A DNA stretch of 64,000 nucleotides from Phocaeicola sartorii JCM 17136 = DSM 21941. Lineage in GTDB: Bacteria; Bacteroidota; Bacteroidia; Bacteroidales; Bacteroidaceae. Numbering within the stretch: position 1 is the first letter of the stretch; each line of letters starts with the position of its first letter. Positions 10,509 through 18,498 of this stretch are shown here, one piece after another. The position numbers and the translations under genes are program-made. The stretch lies in NCBI RefSeq assembly GCF_000614185.1, contig NZ_BAKM01000024.1:31489-95488 (forward strand), written 5' to 3'. The notes beneath the pieces are model-generated. The model had not been told where the DNA came from. It did not search any database and worked only from the letters and a program-made list of their open reading frames with translations.

Positions 10509-11047
10509 TCTGTCAAAATACGGGCGTCTGTTTATGAGGAAGAAGGTGTATTAATACTCAACTTTAGAGAAAATGAACCTTTTATTTACTCCTGCAGTCG
10601 TTTTGGATATTCATAGCGTTAAATTACATAAATGAAAAAGTTCCTTGTTTCCATTTTGCGGTATGATTGCGGATAATCAGTCTTTATTTAACCAGCAGAT
10701 ATTTTATTTCCGGTTTACTCCGTACACTGCCGTCCGTTGCACTCATGTTCGGGAAGCGGAGTTTATAATAATTGCCGTTTGTGGCTTTTATTTGTCCGCT
10801 TGGCAGATACTGTTGTTTAGGCTTCCATTGTTTGGCTCTTCCGGTATAGCTTCCTTCCATCCACTGGACTCGTTATGAGTGAAACTTCCGGAAAAATAGA
10901 GCCTGTTTCTGAAACTGTAGCTTGCGGATACATTTTGCATGTGCTTTCTCTGATGGGTGAAAACGTTGTATTCGCTTCTGGTTTAGGAAGATAGAATACT
11001 CTTTTTTAGGTATTGCGGCTTCCGCTTGGAATGCGGACTTTTGTAGA
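10509..11047. other. 539-bp intergenic region, no gene seen
   Basis: No open frame here has recognisable protein features, and no strong hairpin with T-run or exact TAnnTTTG promoter element was found before feoA. The stretch is AT-rich at the start and then of average composition; it may hold a decayed gene remnant, but nothing can be identified. Confidence 0.4.
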
Positions 11048-11353
11048 ATGGAAAAAGTAGATGAAGTCATGAAAGAAACGAATGTGAAGAGAAGGCTTTC
11101 AGGTGGAGCTTCCCCGGTTCCGCTCTCTTCGTTGAGTGTGGGGGAGGAGGCGGAGATTGTCGGCATATCCCGCCAATGTACAGGTCCGCAGCGAAGGCGT
11201 TTACTGGATTTCGGCATTGTACCGGGGAAGAAAATAAAAGCGGTTCTTCAAAGTGCTTTTGGAGACACTATCGGTTATTTTATCTTAGGGACTGTCGTAG
11301 GGCTTAGAAAGGAACAGGCTGGACTCGTTTTTATAAAAAGAGATCATGAATAG
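11048..11353 (+). CDS. feoA: ferrous iron transport protein A
   Basis: 101 residues. After a 25-residue polar N-terminal extension, the SH3-like FeoA domain is clear: [62 protein letters not shown]. FeoA is a small cytoplasmic partner needed for FeoB-dependent Fe(II) uptake. In many Bacteroidetes FeoA is fused to FeoB; here the genes are separate but overlap by 8 bp (the feoB ATG lies inside the feoA end), so translation is coupled. Confidence 0.93.
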   Translation: MEKVDEVMKETNVKRRLSGGASPVPLSSLSVGEEAEIVGISRQCTGPQRRRLLDFGIVPGKKIKAVLQSAFGDTIGYFILGTVVGLRKEQAGLVFIKRDHE

Positions 11354-13552
11354 AGATAATCAGACTTTGTGCAAGAATTGTCCTGCCTACAACCCCGCAG
11401 GACAAAAAATGGAATATCTGGGCACGGCATACGAAGATTCAAATTACAGAATCGCTTTGGCGGGAAACCCCAATACCGGTAAAAGTTCTGTCTTTAATAA
11501 CCTGACAGGGTTGCACCAGCATACCGGTAACTGGCCCGGTAAGACGGTGACCCGGGCAAAGGGGGCCTTCAGATACAATCATTGTAAATATGAGATAACC
11601 GATCTGCCCGGCACTTATTCCCTGCTCTCTACCAGTGAGGATGAAGAGGTGGCCAGAGATTATATCTTGTTCGATAAACCCGATGTGACGGTTATAGTGG
11701 TCGATGCTACCCGCCTGGAAAGGAACTTGAATCTGGTTCTGCAGATATTGGAAATAACGGATAAGGCGGTGCTTTGCCTGAACCTGATGGACGAAGCGGT
11801 GCGTAACGGAATCCGGATAGACATACGTGCTTTGTCCAGACGGCTGGGAATACCCGTAGTGCCTGCTTCCGCCAGACGGAGAGAAGGAATGGGGCTTTGC
11901 TGGAGGCCATAGAGGAGGTCGTGACCGGTACGTTTCAGTGCAGGCGTCATTCCATCGGAGCCCGTCCGCCCGAACTGCAAGAAGCGATTGTGGCGCTGAG
12001 GCGGAAATTAAAGGAATTTTATCCGGACATACAGAGCCCGGATTGGATTGCGTTAAGGTTGCTTGAAGGAGACAGGCGCATCACTGATGCCTTGAAAAAC
12101 AATGCCTGGTATGTACAGAACACCTCTGTAGATGGTATGCGGAATGCAGAGGAGGTGTTGGAACTGGCGGCCTCATTACGCCGGAACACCGGTCGGGATA
12201 TACACGACGGGATAGTGGAGGCTATTTATAAAAAAGCAGCGGTGATAGCCGGGGAATCCGTATATCAGGGAAGCGGAGATAAGGTCTATGCCAAAGACCT
12301 GCAGATAGACCGGATTGTGACCAGCAAGCGTTGGGGATTTCCCATTATGTTCTTGCTCTTGGCTTTGGTGTTCTGGATAACCATCATCGGAGCCAACTAT
12401 CCTTCCGGCTGGCTCTCGGATATTTTGCTGGAAAGGTTTTATCCGTTGCTGAAAGAATGGACGGTCATGGCTGGCTTTCCCTCCTGGCTTACGGGAGTCT
12501 TGATTGATGGAGCCTATCTGGCGGGTGCATGGGTCATTGCCGTAATGCTTCCGCCCATGGCCATATTCTTTCCTATGTTTACGTTATTGGAAGATTTGGG
12601 CTATCTTCCCCGCATCGCGTTTAATCTGGATGGCATTTACCGCAAGGTGGGCGCCCATGGCAAACAGGCTTTGTCTATGAGCATGGGCTTTGGCTGTAAT
12701 GCGGCAGGAGTGGTGGCTGCGCGTATCATTGACAGTCCTCGCGAAAGGTTGATAGCCATTATTACAAATAATTTTTCATTATGCAACGGACGGTGGCCTA
12801 CGCAGATTCTCATAGCCGGTATTTTCATTGGCGCGTGCGTGCCTCCCGCGCTGGATGGCGTGATCACGGCGGCTGCTGTTATATTTGTGGCCTTGCTGGG
12901 CATTGCCCTCAGTTTCGGGGTGTCGTGGATGCTCAGCCGCACGGTGTTGCAAGGCGAAGTTTCCACGTTTAGTCTGGAACTGCCCCCTTATCGTCCTCCG
13001 CGTTTCTGGCAGACACTCTATACTTCGCTGATAGACCGTACTGTTTTTGTGCTTTGGAGAGCTGTCATTTTTGCGTTGCCCGCCGGTGTGGTGATATGGC
13101 TGGTGGCGAATATCCGGATAGGAGGGGTCAGCCTGGCGGTGCATTTCATTGACTGGTCCGATCCTTTTGCCACCCTGTTTGGTTTGAACGGTGTGATTTT
13201 ACTGGCCTATATCATTGCCATTCCTGCCAATGAAATAGTGATTCCTACGATATTGATGCTGACCGTCATTCATACTGGCATTACCGGAGTGGGTAGCGGT
13301 ACCGGAGTGATGTTTGAACTGGATTCTGTACCGGGAACGGCCGCTATCCTGTATGCCGGAGGATGGACATTGCTAACCGGCATCAATGTGATGTTTTTCA
13401 GCCTGTTGCATAATCCTTGCTCTACCACTATCTTTACCATTTATAAAGAGACAGGCAGTGTGAAATGGACTTTGGTCGCCTCCCTGCTGCCTGTCGTAAT
13501 GGGGCTTGTCCTTACATTTATTGTAGCCCAGGTATGGTATCTGTGTGGCTAG
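11346..13552 (+). CDS. feoB: ferrous iron transporter FeoB (one frame break)
   Basis: Cytoplasmic G domain: G1 [17 protein letters not shown]2/G3 with [12 protein letters not shown] and DLPGTYSL, G4 NLMDEA, followed by a helical GDI region and the membrane domain with [18 protein letters not shown] and later GATE-like segments (about eight spanning helices). A Cys-containing N-terminus (CKNCPAYNP) precedes the G domain. The raw frame breaks at 11891-11894; adding a G to the GGGG run joins REGMG to ALLEAIEEV. Repaired length is 735 residues, normal for FeoB. It moves Fe2+ across the inner membrane using GTP. The break lies in a homopolymer and is almost surely an error. Confidence 0.92.
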
Positions 13553-13599
13553 CGGGGGCAGAGTAGGGGGGAGTTTTGCCGGAGGCCGCATGGGGGCTT

Positions 13600-14364
13600 T
13601 CAGTCCTCTTTCGTCAAGATACGTTCCAGTTCTTCCGCTGTCAGCCTTAGATGGAACTGCCCTTTATAAGCCACGGAGATACCTCCTGTCTCTTCTGAGA
13701 CGATAATGGCCAGTGCGTCTGTTTCCTGTGATACGCCCATGGCTGCCCGATGCCTTAATCCCAGTTCCTTAGGGATATTCAAGTCGTGGGATACTGGGAG
13801 AATACAGCCGGCCGCCTCTATCCGTTTGTGGCGGATAATCATGGCTCCGTCGTGTAAAGGACTGTTCTTGAAGAAAATATTCTCTATCAGCCGCTGGTTC
13901 ACATTGGCGTTGATGATTTCTCCTGTACGGATGATATCATTCAGCGGCACAGCTTTTTCAATGACAATCAGTGCACCCACTTTCCCTTTGCTCATGCTCA
14001 TGCAGGCAAGTACAATCGGCATGATGTCCGCTTTCTCTGTCTTTTCCTGTTTGTTTCCTGTCAGGAACCGGAAGAAACGTCCCAACTGTTTGTGCGAACC
14101 CAGTGTGACGAGGAACCGGCGTATGTCATCCTGGAAAAGAATGATCAAGGCCAGGACACCTACACTGACCAGTTTATCGAAGATAGACCCCAGCAGTTTC
14201 ATTTCCAGCACCTGAGACACAATCAGCCAGATACCTATAAATACCAGGATGCCGATGAAGATATTGATAGAGCCCGAATCTTTCATCAGACGGTAAGTCT
14301 GATAAAGCAGATAGGCTACCAGCAGGATATCGATAAGGTCTTTTATACTAAAATCAATAAACAT
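13600..14364 (-). CDS. cdaA: diadenylate cyclase (c-di-AMP synthase)
   Basis: 254 residues: three N-terminal membrane helices (LIDILLVAYLLYQTYRLM, SINIFIGILVFIGIWLIV, SVGVLALIILFQDDIRR) and a DisA_N catalytic domain with both signature motifs, LHDGAMII (DGA) and GLRHRAAMG (RHR). The enzyme makes cyclic di-AMP from two ATP at the membrane. It is encoded 31 bp downstream of folP on the same strand, an arrangement common in Bacteroidetes, and converges on feoB. Frame intact. Confidence 0.95.
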   Translation of the reverse strand: MFIDFSIKDLIDILLVAYLLYQTYRLMKDSGSINIFIGILVFIGIWLIVSQVLEMKLLGSIFDKLVSVGVLALIILFQDDIRRFLVTLGSHKQLGRFFRFLTGNKQEKTEKADIMPIVLACMSMSKGKVGALIVIEKAVPLNDIIRTGEIINANVNQRLIENIFFKNSPLHDGAMIIRHKRIEAAGCILPVSHDLNIPKELGLRHRAAMGVSQETDALAIIVSEETGGISVAYKGQFHLRLTAEELERILTKED

Positions 14365-14395
14365 CTTTCTTGAATTAAAAATTGAATATTAAGAA

Positions 14396-15250
14396 TTAAA
14401 AGGCGGCGGAGTCTTTCATCTTCTGTACTATCTTCACGGTTTCCACAGCCGCCTTTACATCGTGCACTCTGAGGATGTCCGCTCCTTTTAGCAGGGAAAT
14501 GGTATCCAGTACCGTTGTTCCGTTCAAGGCGTCATCGGGGGTGCCGCCCAGCAGCTTGTAAATCATTGACTTGCGCGACACACCGACCAGTAACGGAAGT
14601 TCGAACAGGCTGAACTCTTCCAGGTGGTTCATCAACTGATAATTATGTTCTACTGTTTTTCCGAAACCGAAACCGGGGTCCAGAATAATATCTTTTACTC
14701 CTAAATTGCGTAATTTCTGTACTTTTTCCGAAAAATAGAAGAAGACTTCTTTCAACAGATTGTCATAATGCGGATTCATTTGCATGTTTTGCGGTGTGCC
14801 TTGCATGTGCATGATAATATAAGGTACTCCCAGCCGGGCAATCGTGCCGAACATCTGCGGGTCCATTTCGCCGGCGGCAATGTCATTGATGATTGCCACT
14901 CCATACTCCTCCACACACATCCGGGCTACATCCGCACGGAAAGTGTCAACGGACACCACACAGCCGGATGATGGCGGTTGATGATTTCCAGTCCGGTACG
15001 CAGGCGGCTCATCTCTTCCCCGGCTGATGTGTTCGGCATTGGGGCGTGAGGAGTAGGCACCTATGTCAATGATGGAAGCTCCCTCTTCCAGTATTTGGGA
15101 GGCGCGGCTGATTATATCTTTTTCCGTTTGCTGCCGGCTGCCGGCATAGAAAGAATCGGGCGTCACATTCAGGATTCCCATTACTTGCGGACGGGAGAGG
15201 TCCATCAGTTGCCCGTTGACATTGATGTATTTGGCGGTTTTAGTTTCCAT
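14396..15250 (-). CDS. folP: dihydropteroate synthase (locally garbled segment)
   Basis: Family motifs are clear: MGILNVTPDSF, IIDIGAYSSRPNA, VSVDTFRADVA, DILDPGFGFGKT-like DIILDPGFGFGKT, and LLVGVSRKSMI. The enzyme joins 4-aminobenzoate to hydroxymethyl-dihydropterin diphosphate in folate synthesis and is the sulfonamide target. The frame is open throughout (284 residues), yet the segment between about 14963 and 15023 reads as nonsense. In the shifted frame the same bases give EEMSRLRTGLEIINRHHP, which is the expected family sequence. Three missing bases, two near 15018-15023 and one near 14964-14966, would explain this. TACTTTTG on the minus strand at 15278-15285 is a likely promoter. Confidence 0.93.
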   Translation of the reverse strand: METKTAKYINVNGQLMDLSRPQVMGILNVTPDSFYAGSRQQTEKDIISRASQILEEGASIIDIGAYSSRPNAEHISRGRDEPPAYRTGNHQPPSSGCVVSVDTFRADVARMCVEEYGVAIINDIAAGEMDPQMFGTIARLGVPYIIMHMQGTPQNMQMNPHYDNLLKEVFFYFSEKVQKLRNLGVKDIILDPGFGFGKTVEHNYQLMNHLEEFSLFELPLLVGVSRKSMIYKLLGGTPDDALNGTTVLDTISLLKGADILRVHDVKAAVETVKIVQKMKDSAAF

Positions 15251-15277
15251 TGTTTACGGCTCGTCATTTAGGTTGTA

Positions 15278-15285
15278 CAAAAGTA
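15278..15285 (-). promoter_or_regulatory. -7 promoter element for folP-cdaA
   Basis: Minus-strand TACTTTTG matches TAnnTTTG and lies 28 bp upstream of the folP start. Confidence 0.55.
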
Positions 15286-15330
15286 CGCACAATTCTTGAG
15301 TTTTTGTTATATCATGAATTATTTTTCAGT

Positions 15331-15338
15331 TATCTTTG
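15331..15338 (+). promoter_or_regulatory. -7 promoter element for murF
   Basis: TATCTTTG, an exact TAnnTTTG match, lies 30 bp upstream of ATG 15369. It rules out the upstream TTG at 15336 as the translation start, because that codon lies inside the promoter element. Confidence 0.65.
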
Positions 15339-15368
15339 TATCAACTTAATTTAAAAGCAAAGCGAAAG

Positions 15369-16667
15369 ATGGATATTTCAGCTTTATATAAGTGTTTTAC
15401 GGAATGCGGCAAGGTGACTACCGACAGTCGCAATTGCCCCAAGGGCTCTATGTTCATAGCCCTGAAAGGGGAGACATTCAATGGAAATGAATTCGCGCTT
15501 CAAGCATTGGAAAAAGGTTGCCAGTATGCTGTGGTGGACGAGAAAGAATATGCGGCCGATGGTAATCCGCGCATCCTGTTGGTGGACGATTGCCTGAAAG
15601 CGTTGCAGGAATTGGCTAACTATCACCGGCATAAGCTGGGAACCCGTATCATCGGTATCACGGGTACAAACGGAAAGACCACTACCAAGGAACTGATAGC
15701 TTCTGTGCTGCAAAAAAGGTTTGAGGTGCTTTATACACAGGGGAATTTGAACAACCATATCGGTGTTCCTCTGACTTTGCTGAGGCTGACTCCCGAGCAT
15801 GAGCTGGCTGTTATCGAGATGGGAGCGAACCATCCGGGTGAAATCAAGGCGCTGACCCGCATCGTGGAACCGGATTACGGTATGATCACGAATGTGGGTA
15901 AGGCACATCTGGAAGGTTTCGGATCTTTCGAAGGAGTCATCAAGACCAAAGGCGAGTTGTATGACCATCTGCGTTACAATGGCAAACATATTATTTTTAT
16001 CGACAAGGACAATGAGTATCTCACAGCTATCTCTCAAGGGCTTACCCGTATTTGTTATGGACTGGAAGGGGGTGAAGGCCTTTACATCTGCGGCAAGCTT
16101 GGCTCCTGTGCTCCGTTCCTTTCGTTTGAATGGGAGCACGAGGGACAGAAATTCGAAGTGCATACCCACCTTATCGGCAGCTATAATATGAAAAATGCAT
16201 TGGCTGCCATTACGGTAGGTCGGTTCTTCAGTGTTCCGTCCCGACAGATTTGTGAAGCATTGGAGGCGTATGTTCCCCATAACAATCGTTCGCAGTTGAC
16301 GGAAACCATGGACAATAAATTGATAGTCGATGCATACAATGCGAACCCCACCAGTATGATGGCGGCTTTGGAGAATTTCCGGTTGATGGATGTCGCTCAT
16401 AAGATGGTTATTCTGGGTGATATGAAAGAGCTGGGAGAAACCAGTCATGAGGAACATCAGAAGATTGCGGATTATCTGGGTGAATGTGATTTTGAGCGAG
16501 TGCTTCTGGTTGGGGAGGAGTTTGGTAAAGTGCTTCCGCCCTTTGAACATTTTAAAGATGTGGTTGCATTGAAACAGGTGTTGGAAAGATATAAGCCGAA
16601 AGGATATTATATTTTGATTAAAGGTTCCAACAGTATGAAGTTGGGCCAGCTTCAGGAAATATTATAG
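15369..16667 (+). CDS. murF: UDP-MurNAc-tripeptide:D-Ala-D-Ala ligase
   Basis: 432 residues from ATG 15369. Mur ligase N-terminal domain (TTDSRNCPKGSMFIALKGE), ATP-binding P-loop GITGTNGKTTTKELIASVL at about residue 100, NLNNHIGVPLTLL, EMGANHPGEI, and the C-terminal domain with VDAYNANPTSMMAALENF and ILGDMKELGE. It adds D-Ala-D-Ala to the peptidoglycan precursor in the cytoplasm. It stands alone here rather than in a dcw cluster, as is usual for the Bacteroidetes MurF paralogue. Frame intact. The start was set by the promoter element just upstream. Confidence 0.94.
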   Translation: MDISALYKCFTECGKVTTDSRNCPKGSMFIALKGETFNGNEFALQALEKGCQYAVVDEKEYAADGNPRILLVDDCLKALQELANYHRHKLGTRIIGITGTNGKTTTKELIASVLQKRFEVLYTQGNLNNHIGVPLTLLRLTPEHELAVIEMGANHPGEIKALTRIVEPDYGMITNVGKAHLEGFGSFEGVIKTKGELYDHLRYNGKHIIFIDKDNEYLTAISQGLTRICYGLEGGEGLYICGKLGSCAPFLSFEWEHEGQKFEVHTHLIGSYNMKNALAAITVGRFFSVPSRQICEALEAYVPHNNRSQLTETMDNKLIVDAYNANPTSMMAALENFRLMDVAHKMVILGDMKELGETSHEEHQKIADYLGECDFERVLLVGEEFGKVLPPFEHFKDVVALKQVLERYKPKGYYILIKGSNSMKLGQLQEIL

Positions 16668-16745
16668 TTAACCGGTTGGCAGTTTCATTCACAGTAGGAG
16701 GATACCCTATAACCGTCAGGCTAAGTCGGCAGATGGCGCTGTTAT

Positions 16746-16862
16746 CCACTGTAGGGGCGCATTGAATGCGCCCGATAACACTCTGAGAAGTGTATTTGTG
16801 GATGCATTACTCCCAAGGTCGTGACCGATGGTTCGGGCGGAAGCATTCCGCCCCTACAGTGG
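16746..16862. repeat. 117-bp miniature inverted-repeat element
   Basis: Perfect 14-bp terminal inverted repeats CCACTGTAGGGGCG (16746-16759) and CGCCCCTACAGTGG (16849-16862). Just inside each end is a smaller GC-rich hairpin: GGGCGCAT/ATGCGCCC on the left and GGGCGGAA/TTCCGCCC on the right. There is no coding capacity. A diverged copy of the right half occurs at 35656-35710. It resembles non-autonomous palindromic elements dispersed between genes; whether it ever moved cannot be told from one window. Confidence 0.65.
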
Positions 16863-17091
16863 GTGGAAACGACAATTGCCGGTTTGGCTTGACGGCTATG
16901 GGGCACTCCCCACCTCTACGGTAAATGTAATTTTTGATGTAATGACTTGCAGTAAATCCTGCCTTTTCATGCAAGCTTTCTTCTTTTTTAGTTCTCTGAA
17001 TTTTTCTTTAAAATAGATATAATAATCGGTTTTGACCGTTTTTTGCCTCTTTACTGCCGAATTATTGATCCCTACTATGACAGAAATCAGT

Positions 17092-17099
17092 TACTTTTG
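17092..17099 (+). promoter_or_regulatory. -7 promoter element for the BNR_4 gene
   Basis: TACTTTTG matches TAnnTTTG and lies 16 bp upstream of ATG 17116. This makes the earlier open-frame start at 17032 unlikely. Confidence 0.55.
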
Positions 17100-17115
17100 C
17101 AGCGTTATCAATAGA

Positions 17116-18396
17116 ATGGCTATGAAGAACTTATTTTTACTAATCGCATTATGCTGTATCGCTTTTTCTGCTCATTCCCAACGGCTGGTAGAGGTAGGGA
17201 AAGGGTTCAGCAGCACTTCGGTAAACGCCACCGTATTCCGTAACAACTCCATCGTGACACATGGAGACACCCAATACATTTCTTATTATGACGCTGACGG
17301 TTGGCTGATGCTGGGCAAACGCCGGCTGGGTACCGAGGAGTGGACTTTGTACCGTTCGCAATATAAAGGAAACGTACAAGATGCACATAACATTATCAGC
17401 ATGATGGTAGATGGCGACGGCTATCTTCATCTTTCTTTCGACCACCACGGGCATAAGCTGAATTATTGCCGCAGTATTGCTCCCGATACCCTTGTTCTGG
17501 GAGATAAAGAACCGATGATAGGCCATGAGGAAGAAGATGTGACCTATCCTGAGTTCCATTTGCTGGCTGATGGAGATTTGCTTTTTGTTTATCGCTCGGG
17601 CGCTTCCGGAAGGGGAAATATGGTGATGAACCGGTATGATGTGAAATCCCGCAAGTGGGAGCGTGTGCAGGATGTCCTTGTGGACGGAGAAAACGAGCGC
17701 AATGCCTATTGGCAGCTGTATGTGGACCAAGTGGGAACCATCCATCTTTCCTGGGTGTGGCGTGAGACCTGGCATGTGGAAACCAATCACGATTTATGCT
17801 ATGCCCGTTCTTTGGACGGGGGGAAAAACTGGTATAAGACCAACGGACAGAAGTATGAGCTTCCTATCCGTTTGGGCAATGCCGAATATGCCTGTCGTAT
17901 TCCTCAGAATGCCGAACTGATAAACCAGACCAGTATGAGCACGGATGTCGCAGGTCATCCATACATCGCTACCTACTGGCGCAGTCCCGATAGTGATGTC
18001 CCCCAATACCGCATCGTCTGGCACGATGGTGTGAAGTGGCACAGCCGTCAGGTTTCCAATCGCAAGACTCCTTTCTCCTTGAAAGGAGGAGGGACCAAGA
18101 TGATTCCCATTTCCCGTCCCCGGATGGTGGTGGACAACGGAGAAGTGTACTATCTGTTCCGTGACCAGGAACGTGGCAGCAAAGTTTCCATGTACTATAC
18201 CAAAGACGTACAGTATGGTGAGTGGCGCGTGAAGGACCTGACGGATTTTCCCGTAAATGCATGGGAACCCAGCCATGACACGGAGCTGTGGAAAACGAAG
18301 AAACAACTTCATATTTATGTGCAGGACACCCGTCAGGGAGATGGCGAGAAAATGGTGGAAACCGAACCGCAAATGGTGTATGTGTTGGAACTGTAA
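17116..18396 (+). CDS. secreted BNR_4 beta-propeller protein (polysaccharide lyase or rhamnosidase-like)
   Basis: 426 residues from ATG 17116 (17122 is also possible) with a signal peptide (KNLFLLIALCCIAFSAHS). The mature part has BNR_4 propeller features: DGDGYLHLSFDHHGHKLNY, SGASGRGNMVMNRYD, HLSWVWRETWHVETNHDL and a repeated blade pattern. Known BNR_4 enzymes are PL24/PL25 ulvan lyases and GH145 exo-alpha-L-rhamnosidases that act on rhamnose linked to glucuronic acid; I cannot tell lyase from hydrolase by eye. The next gene, 102 bp downstream, encodes a GH105-DUF2264 fusion, fitting joint removal of Rha-GlcA or unsaturated uronic acid caps. Frame intact. Confidence 0.75.
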   Translation: MAMKNLFLLIALCCIAFSAHSQRLVEVGKGFSSTSVNATVFRNNSIVTHGDTQYISYYDADGWLMLGKRRLGTEEWTLYRSQYKGNVQDAHNIISMMVDGDGYLHLSFDHHGHKLNYCRSIAPDTLVLGDKEPMIGHEEEDVTYPEFHLLADGDLLFVYRSGASGRGNMVMNRYDVKSRKWERVQDVLVDGENERNAYWQLYVDQVGTIHLSWVWRETWHVETNHDLCYARSLDGGKNWYKTNGQKYELPIRLGNAEYACRIPQNAELINQTSMSTDVAGHPYIATYWRSPDSDVPQYRIVWHDGVKWHSRQVSNRKTPFSLKGGGTKMIPISRPRMVVDNGEVYYLFRDQERGSKVSMYYTKDVQYGEWRVKDLTDFPVNAWEPSHDTELWKTKKQLHIYVQDTRQGDGEKMVETEPQMVYVLEL

Positions 18397-18428
18397 ATCA
18401 ATGTGCCAATTGGCCAATGATCATGCGG

Positions 18429-18481
18429 CACATAGCGCAGGCACATTAGCAAGTTGCCACATAGTGCAAGCAAATTGGCAA
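18429..18481. repeat. two imperfect 24-bp direct repeats
   Basis: Two copies of CACATAGYGCARGCAMATTRGCAA at 18429-18452 and 18458-18481, with starts 29 bp apart. They fill the short gap in front of the GH105-DUF2264 gene. A partial relative with CCAATTGG lies just before. They could be a binding site or slippage remains. Confidence 0.5.
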
Positions 18482-18498
18482 ATAGATAAATTATTAAT

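Larger units (their letters stand above)
16668..17115. other. 448-bp gap between murF and the BNR_4 gene
   Basis: No gene. It holds the miniature inverted-repeat element at 16746-16862, an AT-rich stretch with a weak CGGT/ACCG stem plus T-run near 17026-17042, and the BNR_4 promoter at 17092-17099. Confidence 0.5.

Noticed and set aside
15336..15368. Upstream TTG start for murF
   Set aside because: The TTG is part of a TATCTTTG promoter element; ATG 15369 gives the family N-terminus.
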